DNA of 64,000 bases, taken from Carex sylvatica. Its lineage: Eukaryota; Streptophyta; Magnoliopsida; Poales; Cyperaceae. Both the position numbers and the translations under genes were made by a program. The notes beneath the pieces are model-generated. The model had not been told where the DNA came from, ran no database searches, and saw only the letters and a list, made by a program, of their open reading frames with translations. The stretch is from positions 248,001 through 312,000 of the forward strand of contig CAXKVR010000006.1 in NCBI GenBank assembly GCA_964058845.1, given 5' to 3'. Of the stretch, positions 1-11,360 are shown piece by piece; position 1 is the first letter of the stretch; every line of letters begins with the position of its first letter.

Positions 1-3000
1 ATTTTTTTTTATTTATATCTACCCGGATTAGTCAGAATTATAAATATCAGGTACCGTGGAGTATAGACCCTCCACGCCGGTCATCCCACCCGTATTCATT
101 TAAACCCCCAAATTCATATCATGTCACAACAAAAACATATATGCAAAAGACCATATAACTTTTAAAACATAAACTTTGAAAACATAAAAGCATACATACA
201 CATAGCATGGAAAGCATAAAGCAAGCACATAAAATTTTAAAACATAAATCGAAACCGTTTAGAAATATTTACGCAAGTCCGGTTAGCTGGATATATATAC
301 AACAAAAGTTGATCCAAGTACTAAACAAGTACAACGATCTCAAAACAGGGCATACATATACCTAACACCTCAGATAGCTCACTGTCTGATCCCGAAAGCC
401 TCTAGTCCTTCTTTCCTGAAATGTTTCACAAGGAAACGGGTGAGAAAAACCTTTTCGCGGTTTATCTCAGTGCCGAAGCTACTGGATTTATCAGATATTC
501 ACGTCAGAATTAAATACGGAACTAAAATCAGAGTTAAAGCATGAATGCAAAGCTTTGAATCGATAATCAAATGAATCTACATCTTTAAATGCCTTTAAAC
601 AGAATCATCAGAAACATATCAGAATATTGGGTCTTAATTAAACTCAGATTTCTGGTAGCACATGCAGATGTTCCACCGAACTGGTCCCAGAACATACCTG
701 CATCTGTAGGGTTACATACACCTACAGATGTTGCTCCCCGTGCAATCAAATCAGACCCTCATCTGCAGTGCTTTGGCTTAACCATTTACAAAAGACTGGT
801 TCTTAATCAGACATTACAGTTCCAATCATACAGATATATCCTTTCCAGTATTTAGTTCCAGAAATCAGAGCAGAAATCAGAATAACAGAATCTTATCTAC
901 CACAGTTATAGTCACAGAATAACAGATCCCCATTCCAACCGGTTTGGACTCAGAGGGGTCGTTCCCCAATGCGCATATGGTTCCCGAAATCGAAATCTAG
1001 TGTATACTCTAGATTTCGCAGAACAGAATATCACTTACAGTGATATATATATATATAATAGTAGCAATTCACTGTGGTTTCATTCTCTATCAGAATCAGA
1101 ATAACAGTTCAATCGGTAAACCATACCAGAATGCAGATCAACAGATAAAACAGTTCAATTAGTTATGCAATGCTCAGATGATGCTTGAAATCAGAAATTC
1201 AAAATGCAATTTAAAAACGTCCTATTTAATTCCTAATTGAACCTCAGGAAAAATCCCGTGAACCCCCGCACCTTTGTACTTTTCGTGTCGCTTACGGTTG
1301 GTCTGAACTCCTTTCGGTATTCCGGGATTCACCTGATTGTCCTGCTAAACCTGCTATAACATACAGTTACACGCTGTATTAAATCCTTACTCTATGTTCG
1401 ATAAGTTACGCTTCGATCGGTACGTTTTTATGTAATTTATTTGACTTAATTCATTTCTGAATTTTCAGATTTTATACTATGGTTGCGGCCCGCAGGAGGT
1501 CTCCTTGCGGCCCGCAAGATAACTATCTGAAAAATGCCCGAGAGCTTCTCGGTATTCACACCCCTTCTTGCGGCCCGCAAGAGAACCGGTTGCGGCCCGC
1601 AAGACATTTGGTACTGGACATTTCTACAGGATTTCGCTTGGTACCAGACTTGGTTGCGGCCCGCAAGTCACCATACACATACCATTACGGGCCCGCAAAG
1701 ATTGGTACAGAAGTGTTTTAGGCTTTGTTTGCAACCGAATTCCGATCGGTTTCGATCGAAACTCGTTCTAAACACCGTATATTGGTTCCTAACATGTTGT
1801 AGGCTGGTACGGTAGAGTTTTCATATCAATTGATATCATGTATACCTGATACCGGTTTGGTACCGGTGCTAACTTGCTTGATTAGTAAACGATTCAGATT
1901 TTTGGTTATCGATTACCATAACTATGCTAAACAATATACAAGATTGGTATTCATGGTGCATATACCTATCTATATCATGCAACACATATACTCTAAGTTC
2001 TTGGTACCAACTTGATTACCCAATTAACCCTCGATTCGGATCGAAACTCGGTATAACAATCGAATCGATACAAAATTGAAATGCATGATACTTATTCAAT
2101 TCAAATACACATATATGACATCCTATAGTCAATTAATCATCATGCAAATTGATTTCAATCAAAGTTAGGGTTTCGATACTCAGATTTTCAGAACTTCGAT
2201 CAAAACTCAGAAAATTCGATACAGAACGATTTAGAAACCTCAATTATACAAATTAACACCTTAATTTCAGAATCTAAACAAACCCTAACTAAATTTTCGG
2301 ATTCAAAGTGAAACCTTAAGAAATCGGTATAAAATCAAGAAATCAACAAGTAATTCGAATGGAATTCGATCAATTCAACACGGTTTCGCATTTCTAACAA
2401 AAATCGATTCAATTCGACAATTAGGGTTTCAAGAGAGATGAAATATACCAAATTGAAGAGAAGGAGATGATCAAGGTGGTATTGCTTTGCTCCAAACTCG
2501 ATTTCGCGTACGTCTGATCGATTCGGTGTACTCGGATCTCACTTTTTTCTCTCTTCTCACCTTCTCCCTCTCTTTTCCTCTTTGTTTCCGCCACCCACCA
2601 CACACAATACACACACACACGTATACACACAAGGGTCACGACCAAAGGAAGAGAAAAGATCAAGGTTTTGGATTAGTTTTGGCAATTTTGCTAATAGGCC
2701 CATTAAACTTCCAATATTGCATATATGTAAATTTTTCAAGAAAAGCCCTTGCTTAATTTAAATAGAAATTTGCATTATAGCATATATATATACATATAGA
2801 TATATTCATATGTATAATTTAATGATCCATTTGATATTTCAATTCGGATAGGTTTATTTTTATTCGATCAAATCAGAAATTCGATTCTAAATGCCTCGAC
2901 TCAGAAAATTCAGAATAAAATTAGAAAAAAAATATATCAAGGCATTAGATTTAAATTCAGAAAAATTCAGATGAACTTAATATTTCGAAATTTTTATTAT

Positions 3001-3031
3001 TTTAATATTCTTCAGATTTCGCTACGTCACA
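1..3031 (-). repeat. Ty3/gypsy LTR (minus orientation, truncated by window edge)
   Basis: This lies directly downstream, on the minus strand, of a gypsy polyprotein end. A purine tract (minus strand AAGGAGGGGAGAA, about 3033-3046) precedes a TGTGACGTAGCG start at 3031, the usual PPT/LTR junction. The segment is non-coding and contains short tandem units around 680-780 related to those of the LTR fragment at 17764-19250. The other LTR end is not seen, so the LTR may continue beyond position 1 or the region may be composite. Short open frames here have no recognisable similarity and are taken as chance. Confidence 0.6.
1483..1699. repeat. Cluster of TTGCGGCCCGCAA near-palindromes in the gypsy LTR
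   Basis: Near-palindromic 13-mers TTGCGGCCCGCAA occur at about 1505, 1568, 1590 and 1654, with a slightly altered copy at 1483 and a partial copy near 1690. They form a GC-rich island in an AT-rich LTR. Function is unknown; the spacing is irregular (22-86 bp). Confidence 0.75.
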
Positions 3032-3073
3032 TTTCTCCCCTCCTTAAAAATAAGTTCAGTCCTCTGAACTTAA

Positions 3074-3396
3074 TTACATACCTGAATCATCGAATAACTC
3101 AGGGCATTGCTCTCGGATCTTTGCCTCCAATTCCCACGTAGCTTCTTTTTCCGAATGACGTCCCCACTGCACCAATACCAGATCTACCACTCGGTTTCTC
3201 AACCGTTGCTCCTTTCGATCTAATACCCGCATCGGTCCTTCAGTATAAGCAAGGTTCTCGTCCAGAAACAGATTGGAATGATCGATGCAATGTGACGGAT
3301 CCCGTACATATTTGCGAAGCTGCGAAACATGGAATACCGGATGAACCCGGTCCAACGCCGGTGGCAATGCCAACTCATAAGCCACGAGTCCAAACA
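3074..3396 (-). pseudogene. C-terminal end of a Ty3/gypsy (Tekay/Del-like chromovirus) polyprotein
   Basis: Minus-strand translation gives the end of integrase (VAYELALPP, then VHPVFHVSQLRKYV) followed by a chromodomain-like tail (RVLDRKEQRLRN, VQWGRHSEKEATWELE), ending at a stop at 3074-3076. This order is typical of chromovirus polyproteins. Everything upstream (protease, RT, RNase H, most of integrase) is missing: the frame runs straight into the 81-bp satellite at about 3396, so the first ~27 residues of the open frame are satellite-encoded. The junction shares TCCAAACACC with the satellite monomer. The remnant cannot be functional. Confidence 0.85.
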
Positions 3397-5826
3397 CCAT
3401 CAATTGGAGTGTGGTATTAGGGAAACAAAATGCCTTATTATCTTGCCATATATAGACACTACTTGAGTACTCCAAACACCTTCAATTAGATTGTTGTATT
3501 TGGGTTGTAAATGCCATATTGTCTTTTCATATAGAGAAACTACTAGAGTGCTCCGAACACCTTCAATTGGAGAGTTGTTTTAGAGTTGCCAATGCCATAT
3601 TATCTTGCCTTATAGAAACACTACTAGAGTGCTCCAAACACCATCAATTGGAGTGTTGTATTAAGGTTGCAAATGCCCTATTATCTTTCCATATAGAAAC
3701 ACAACCAGAGTGCTCTAAACACCTATAATTGGAGTGTTGTATTAGGGTTCTTAATGCCCTATTTTCTTGCCATATAGAACACACTACTAGAGTGCTCCAA
3801 ACACCATCAATTGGAGTGTGGTATTAGGGAAACAAAATGCCTTATTATCTTGCCATATATAGACACTACTAGAGTACTCCAAACACCTTCAATTAGATTG
3901 TTGTATTTGGCTTGCAAAATGCCGTATTATCTAGCTATATGGAGACACTACTTTAGTGCTCCAAACACTTTCAATTGGAGTGTTGTATTTGGATTGTAAA
4001 TGCCCTATTATCTAGCCATATGGAGACACTACTAAGTGCTCCAAAAACCTTCAATTTGAGTGTTGTATTAGGGTTGTACATGCCATATTATCTTAACATA
4101 TAGAGACACTACTAGAGTGCTCCAAAAAGTTTTAATTGGAGTGTTGTATTAGGGTAGTAAATCTCCTATTATCTTTCCATATAGAAACACTAGTGGAGTG
4201 CTCCAAATATTATCAATTGGAGTGTAGTATTAGGGTTGTAATTGCCTTATTATCTTGCAATCTGGAGACACTACTAGTGTCCTCCAAAAACTTTCAATTG
4301 GAGTGTTGTATTAGGACATTAAACACCCTATTATCTTTCCATATAGAACTACTACGAAAGTGCACAAAATACTTTCAATTGGAGTGTTGTATTTGAGTTG
4401 TAAATGCCCTATTATCTTGCCATATAGAGACACTACTAGAGTGCTCCGAACACCTTCAATTGGAGTGTTGTATTAGGGTTGTAAATGCCCTATTATCTTG
4501 CCATATAGAGACACTACAAGAATGATCCAAACACCTTCAATTGGAGTGTTCTATTTGGGTTGTAAATGCTCTATTATCATGCCATATATAGACACTACTT
4601 TAGTGCTCCAAATACTTTCAATTGGAGTGTTGTATTTGGATTGTAAATGCCCTATTATCTAGCCATATGGAGACATTACTAGAGTGCTCCAAAAACCTTC
4701 AATTTGAGTGTTGTATTAGGGTTGTAATTGCCATATTATCTTAACATATAGAGACACTACTAGAGTGCTTCAAATACCATCAATTGGAGTGTTGTATTAT
4801 GGTTGCAAATGTCATATTATATTGCAATAAAGTCACTACTAGAGTGCACCAAATACCTTCAATTAGGGTGTTGTATTAGGCTTGTAAATGCTCTATTATC
4901 TTGTCATATAGAGAGACACTACTGGAGTACTCCAAAAACCATCATTTGCCGTGTTGTATTAGGGTAGTAAATGACCTAATATCTTTCCATATACAGACAC
5001 TCCGAGAGTGCACCAAACAACTTCAATTGGAGTGTTGTATTTGGGTTGTAAATGCCCTATTATATTTCCATATAAAGACACTACTAGATTACTCGAAACA
5101 CCTTCAATTGGAGTGTTGTATTAGGGTTGTAAATACCCTATTATCTTACCATATAGAGACACTACTAGATTGCACCAAACACCTTCAATTGGAGTCTTCT
5201 ATTTGGGTTGTAAATGCCCTACTATCTTGCCATATATAGACACCACTACAGTGTTCCAAAGAACTTCAATTAGAGTGTTGTATTAGGGTTGTAGATACCC
5301 AATTATCTTTCCATATGGAGATACTACTAGAGTGCTACGAACACCTTCAATTGGAGTTTTGTTTTAGAGTTGCCAATACCATATTATCTTGTCATATGTA
5401 GAAGATACTAGAGTGCTCCAAACACAATCAAGTGGAGTGTTGTATTAGTAGTAAATGCCCTATTATCTTCTCATATAGAGAAACTACGAGAGTGGACCAA
5501 ACACCTTCAATTGGAGTGTTATATTTGGGTTGGAAATGCCCTATTATCTTTCTGTACTTATATACCACTAGAGTGCTCCGAACACCTTGAATTGGAGTGT
5601 TGTTTTAGGGTTGCAAATGCCCTATTATCTTGCCATGTAGAGACACCTCTAGAGTGGTCCAAACTCTTTCAATTAGAGTGTTGTATTTGGGTTGTAAATG
5701 TCCTATTATCTTTCCATAGAAGGACACTACGAGAGTCCACCAAACACCTTCAATTGGAGTGTTGTATTTAGGTTGTAAACGCCCTGTTATCTTGTCTTAG
5801 AGAGACACTACTAGAGTACTCCAAAT
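3397..5826 (+). repeat. 81-bp tandem satellite, forward block (~30 monomers)
   Basis: Monomers repeat about every 81 bp (for example CACCTTCAATTGG at 3558 and CACCATCAATTGG at 3639). Conserved blocks are TTCAATTGGAGTGTTGTATT, GGGTTGTAAATGCCC, TATTATCTTGCCATAT and ACTACTAGAGTGCTCCAAA. Copies differ by scattered substitutions and small indels. Because 81 is divisible by 3, one frame is often open through several monomers and gives a 27-residue periodic peptide (..LECCIRVVNALLSCHIE..), but stops and indels break it repeatedly, so it is not annotated as coding. Confidence 0.97.
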
Positions 5827-8800
5827 GGCTAGATAATAGGGCATTTACAACTCTAACATAACACTCCAATTGATGTTATTTGGAGCACTCTTGTAGTGTT
5901 ATTTGGCAAGATAACAAGGCATGTACCAATGTACTAAATTACTCCAATTGAAGGTGTTTGGAGCACTCCACTAGTGTCTCTTTATGACAAGATAATTGGG
6001 CATTTACAACCCTAATACAACAATCCAATTGAAGGTATTTGGATCACTCTAGTAGTGTCCCTATATGGCAATGTAATATGACATTTGCAACCCTAATACA
6101 ATACCCCAATTGAAGGTGTTTGGAGCACTCTAGTAGTGTCCCTATATGGCAAGATAATAGGGCATTTACAACCCTAATAGAACAATCCAATTGAAGGTGT
6201 TTGGATCACTCTAGTAGTGTCCCTATACGGCAATGTAATATGTCATTTCCAACCCTAATACAATACTCCAATTGAAGATGTTTGGAGCACTCTAGTAGTG
6301 TCCCTATATGGCAAGATAGTAGGGAATTTACAACCCTAATATAACACTCTAATTGGAGCACTCTAGTACTGTCTTTTAAATGACAAGATAATAGGGCATT
6401 TACCACCCAAATACAACACTCCAATTAAAAGTGTTTGGTGCACTCTCGTAGTGTATCTATATGGCAAGATAATATGGCATTTACTACCCTAATACAACAC
6501 CCCAATTGATGGTGTTTGGAGCACTCTAGTGGTGCCTTTATATGGCAAGATAACAGGACATTTGCAATGCTAATACAACACATGAATTGAAGATGTTTAG
6601 TGCACTCTAGTAGTGTCTCTATATGGTAAGAGAAGAGGGCAATTACAACCCTAATACTACACTCTAATTGAATGTGATTGGAACACTCTACTAATGTCTA
6701 TATGGAAAGAAAAGAGGGTAGTTGTAACCCTAATACAACACTCCAATTGAAGGTGTTTGGAGTACTTCAGTAGTGTCTCCAGGCAAGATAAAATGATATT
6801 TACAACCCTAATACAAAACTCCAATTGATGATATTTGGAGCACTCTACTAGTGTCTCTACATGGAAAGATAATAGGGCATTTATTACCCTAATACAACAC
6901 TCCAATTGAAAGTTTTTGGAGAACTCTAGTAGTGTCTCTAGATGGTAAAATCATATAGCATTTCTAACCCTAATACAACTCTCTAATTAAATTTTTTCTC
7001 GTAGTATGTCTATATGGCAAGATAATAGGACATTTACAACCCTAATACAACACTCCAATTGAAGGTGCTTGGAGCACTCCAGTAGTGTCTCCAGATGGGA
7101 GGATAATAGGGCATTTGCAACCCTAATACAACACTCCAAATGAAGGTGTTTGGAGTACTCTAGTAGTGTTTCTTTAAGGCAAAATAATATGGCATTTACA
7201 ACACTTATACAACACTCCAATTGATGGTGTTTGGAGCACTCTAGTAGTGTCCCTATATGTCAAGATAATAGGGCATTTGCAACCATAATACAACACTCCA
7301 ATTAATGGTGTTTGGGTCACTCTAGTAGGGTCCCTATATGTCAAGATAATAGGGCATTTGCAACCATAATACAACACTCCAATTAAAGGTATTTGGAGCA
7401 CTCTAGTAGTGTCTTCATATGGCACGATAATAAGGCATTTATAATATAAATAAAACGCTCCAATTGAAGTTGTTTTAAGCACTCTAGTAATGTATTTGTA
7501 TGGCATGAGAAGTGGGTAGTTGCAACCCAAATATAACACTCAAATTAAAGATCTTTGCAGCACTCTAATCGTGTCTCCAGATGGCAACATAAGAGGTAGA
7601 TGTAATTCCAATAAAACACTCCAATTGAATGTGTTTGGATCACACTATTAGTGTCTCCATATGGCAAGATAATAGAGAATTTACAACCCAAATACAACAC
7701 TTTAATTGAAGGTGTTTGGTACACTCTAGTAGTTTCTTTATATGGCAAGATAATAGGGCATTTACAACCCTAATACAACACTCCAATTGAAAATGTTTGG
7801 AGCACTCTTGTAGTGTCTCTATATGGCAAGATAATAAGGCATTTACAACCCTAATACAACACTCCAATTAATGGTATTTGGAGCACTCTACTAGTGTCTC
7901 TATATGGAGAGATAATAGGGGATTTGCTACCCTAATACAACACTCCAATTAAAGGTATTTGGAGCACTCTAGTGGTGTCTCCATATGGTAGGATAATAGA
8001 ACATTTACAACCCTAATACAATACTCCAATTGAAGGTGTTTGGAGCACTCTAGTAGTGTCTCTATATGGCAAGATAATATGGCATTTACAACCCTAATAG
8101 AACACTCTAATTGGAGCACTCTAGTAGTGTCTTCTAAATGACAAGATAATAGGGTATTTACCACGCAAATACAACACTCCAATTGAAAGTGTTTGGTGCG
8201 CTCTCGTAGTGTCTCTATATGGCAAGAATGGCATTTACTACCCTAATACAACACCCCAATTGATGGTGTTTGGAGCACTCTAGTGGTGCTTTTATATGAC
8301 AAGCTAACAGGACATTTGCAATGCTAATACAACACATGATTTGAAGATGTTTGGTGCACTCTAGTAGTGTCTCTATATAGTAAGAGAAGAGGGCAATTAC
8401 AACCCTAATACTACACTCTAATTGAATGTGATTGGAACACTCTAGTAATGTCTATATGGCAAGAAAAGAGGGTAGTTGCAACCCTAATACAACACTCCAA
8501 TTGAAGGTGTTTGCAGCACCCTAATAGTGTCCTTAAATGACAACATAAGCGGGTAGTTATAACCCTAAAAAAACACGTCAATTGAAGATATTTGGATCAC
8601 TCTAGTAGTCTCTCCATATGACAACATAAGAGGGTAGTTGTAATCCTAATAAAACACTCTAATTGCAGGTCTTTGGAGCACTCTAGTAGTGTCTCCAGAT
8701 GACTATATAATATGAAATTTACAACCCTAATACAACACTCCAGTTGATGGTGTTTGGAGCACTCTTGTAATGTCTCTTTATGAAAAGATAATAGGGCATT

Positions 8801-9475
8801 TGCAATCCTAATACAACACTCCAATTGATGTTTAGAACACTCTAGTAGTGTCTCTACATGGCAAGATAATATGGCATTTGCAACCGTAATACAACACTCC
8901 AATTGATGGTGTGTGAAACATTCTAGTAGTGTATATGGCAAGATAATAGGGCATTTGCAACTCTAAAATAGCACTTCTATCAAAGGTGTTGGAGCACTCT
9001 AGTAGTGTCTATTTGGCAAGATAATATGACATTTACAACCATAATACAAAACTCCAATTGAAGGTGTTTGGATCACTTTAGTAGTGTGTTCAGATTGAAA
9101 GATAATAGGACAAGTACAACCCTAATATAACACTCCAATTGAAGGTGTTTGGAGCACTTTTCTAGTGTCTCTATATAGCAAGATAATAGGACATTAGCAA
9201 CCCTAATACAAGACTTTAATTGATGGTGTTTGGGCACTGTATTAGTGTCTCTATATGGGAAGATAATATGGCATTTGCAACCCTAAAACAACACTCCAAT
9301 TAAAGGTATTTTGAGCACTCCAGTAATATCTCTATATGGCAAGATAATAGGGCATTTACAACCATAATACAACACTCCAATTGACGGTGTTTGGAGCACT
9401 CTAGTAGTGTCTCTGGATTGCAAGATAATAAGACATTGACAACTCTATTATAACACTCCAATTGAAGGTGTTATG
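5827..9475 (-). repeat. 81-bp tandem satellite, inverted block (~45 monomers)
   Basis: The same monomer family appears as its reverse complement (CTCCAATTGAAGGTGTTTGGAG...GATAATAGGGCATTTACAACC). Orientation switches abruptly at about 5826, where GTACTCCAAA of the forward block meets TGGCTAGATAATAGGG. Several monomers are shortened to about 50-65 bp (for example near 6350 and 8110). Neighbouring segments are alike at higher order: about 6340-6700 resembles 8110-8470, suggesting duplication of multi-monomer blocks. The array ends at 9475, about 50 bp from the stop codon of a decayed gene. Confidence 0.97.
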
Positions 9476-9525
9476 GTACCGATAGATTAAGTCTCAACTG
9501 TGTAAAAGTAGAAAAGATGATATTT

Positions 9526-9986
9526 TCATGATTGCGTCATACCAGTATGGTTGGAAAGCTTCTCTTCCAGAAGACAAAGTTGACTATCTAGGGATTGCAT
9601 CTGCTTCCTTCTTACCATTGTTCCATGAAACCCTCCTACGATCATAGTAAGGTTCCCTATATCATTGAAAGTACCTAAGGTGAAATTTGCAAAAAGACTC
9701 ATTATAAAAACTATATAGAATGCATTGTGGAGGAGAAAGAGACTCTTCTATCCAGTTAATCCCTTTGTTAAGTAGTTGCCTCAAATCACCTCCATGGCTT
9801 GTAAAACTTCTTCAAACATTCTACCAAAACAAAAATAATTGCACAACTTGGTTAGTGCTTCATGTGAGTAATTAAGGTAGAGCATACCACACACAACATA
9901 AAAACATGAAAAAAATAATGAACCTGCTACTACTGCCCGGAGAAGACATCCTCCTAGACCGGATCCATGAGAAAGGATCAGGTTCT
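9526..9986 (-). pseudogene. 3' part of an unrecognised, decayed protein gene (split by the TR-GAG element)
   Basis: On the minus strand the end of an exon (9986 to 9924) closes at a good donor (CAG|GTTCAT). After a ~103-bp intron an acceptor (TTTTGGTAG) leads into sequence from 9820 whose frame continues in phase (AG|A). The frame runs to a stop at 9526-9528 and is broken only by a TGA at 9781-9783 and a TAG about 30 bases further on; these two could instead flank an improbably short 42-bp intron. The distal part has a hydrophobic stretch (SLFLLHNAFYIVFIMSLFAN) and a charged end (MVRRKQMQSLDSQL). I do not recognise the family. The consistent phase across the splice sites and the transposon insertion supports a former gene. 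Confidence 0.45.
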
Positions 9987-11295
9987 TGTTGTTCGAGCAA
10001 TAATCTTATTCGTCTATTTGACTAATTTGCAAAAATATATAATTATTGAATTTTTCGATTTCTTCTATTTTTGAAAGATATGTAGGTTCAAGTCAAATGA
10101 AATTGCAACATTGAATACTTGGACTGAAGAAATCATGAAGACGTTTATCAAGAATATAAATTGTAAAATCTTAGACTTGGTAAAGTGTATTTAAGCTTGT
10201 TTAAACAGGGAAAAAACATTGGTAACGTTTGTAAAACGTTGTAACGTTTTCAGCCTGTCAGAAACGCTGAAAGAATAGCTTGATCAAACTCAGAAATAAC
10301 CTAAAACGTTGCAATGATTTCACCAAACATTGTAACGTTTTATGATTGTCAGAACAGCTATAATATAACTGCGCAAATCAATATGAAACGTTACAACGTT
10401 TATAAAAACCATTGTAACGTTTTAGAGAAGTTAAGAACTACTCAATCCAGCTGACTACATTCTCCCTTAAACATTGCAACGTTTTTGTTAAAACGTTATA
10501 ACGTTTCTAGAATGTCAGAGCTTTAAGCACAGCTGTATCAGAATTCAAAATGAAACGTTGTAACGATTTAATTAATTCTGTGCTTTGGAAATTCCTGTTT
10601 TTGATCAAGTTTGAGTCAGTGCAAAACGTTACATAACGTTATACAATCGCTGGTAACGATTGGGACGATCTCACAGAAAAAGAAAACCTAAATTTAAAAT
10701 CGAGCTAAAACATGGTGACGTTTTATAAAACGTTGTAACGTTTTAACTCAATTTGCTCATTCTGGAGCTGTTTCTATAAATAGGGCTTTGGACTTTCTTC
10801 CCAAATTAACCTAGCATCTAAACTTCAAAAATGCAATTTTCTGTGAGTTTGGTTCCTCCATTGTTGTAGGAGCTTAAAACTTCAATATCCCTCAAACAAC
10901 CTCAAATCCACTTCACTAATCTTGAGTTAGATTAGATTAGAGTGAGCTTTTGAGTATTTCTCTTGGAGATTTTTACTTTGAGACTTCGTTCTCTCCTTCT
11001 TGAGTTGTTTGTGTGACTTCCCTTGGTTGTAAGGGCTCGCCGGCTCTCATCTCTAGTTGGCCGTGTGACTTCCCTTGATTGTAAGGGCTAGCCGGTTCAC
11101 AAGTTGTAAACCTTTCGTATTGGATAATAGAAAGACGCACCTAGAAGAGGTTGCGACGCCCCGGAGACGTAGGCATTTATTTTGCCGAACTCCGTTATCA
11201 CCCCGAGTGTCAATTTCTCTAAACTCATCTATTTACTTTCAATTGCATTAATTTTCAGTTTTAGGAGTGCCTAAACCAACCTCCAAGTTACAACA
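9987..11295 (+). repeat. 5' LTR of the TR-GAG element
   Basis: A 1309-bp LTR. The section 10200-10760 carries about 20 copies of AACGTT-centred motifs (typically AACGTTGTAACGTTTT). A TATAAATAGGG motif near 10775 marks a probable promoter, and two near-repeats of about 65 bp (CGTGTGACTTCCCTTG...GTAAGGGCT) lie at 11000-11100. Relative to the 3' LTR it has an extra TTTTATAAAACG block near 10720. Confidence 0.92.
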
Positions 11296-11298
11296 AAG

Positions 11299-11310
11299 TG
11301 GTATCAGAGC
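11299..11310 (+). other. Primer binding site, initiator-tRNA-Met type
   Basis: TGGTATCAGAGC starts 3 nt after the 5' LTR end. It is complementary to the 3' end of plant initiator methionine tRNA, the usual copia primer. Confidence 0.9.
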
Positions 11311-11360
11311 AAGTTGCTCAAATTAAGACTCACTTAGTTTAAGTTAGATCAACTTGGAAA

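Noticed and set aside
2421..2756. Overlapping frames on both strands in the gypsy LTR
   Set aside because: CT/CA-rich microsatellite-like sequence inside a non-coding LTR; no recognisable protein.
3519..8941. Many open frames of 60-120 codons with Cys-rich repeats
   Set aside because: They are the stop-free frame of the 81-bp satellite; they shift frame between blocks, lack gene context and occur on both strands according to monomer orientation.
3397..9475. Regularly spaced repeats as a possible CRISPR array
   Set aside because: The units are contiguous diverged monomers without unique spacers, and the genome is a plant nuclear one.
10200..10760. AACGTT repeats as a CRISPR-like or origin iteron array
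   Set aside because: They lie inside both LTRs of a retrotransposon with clear termini, PBS, PPT and TSD.
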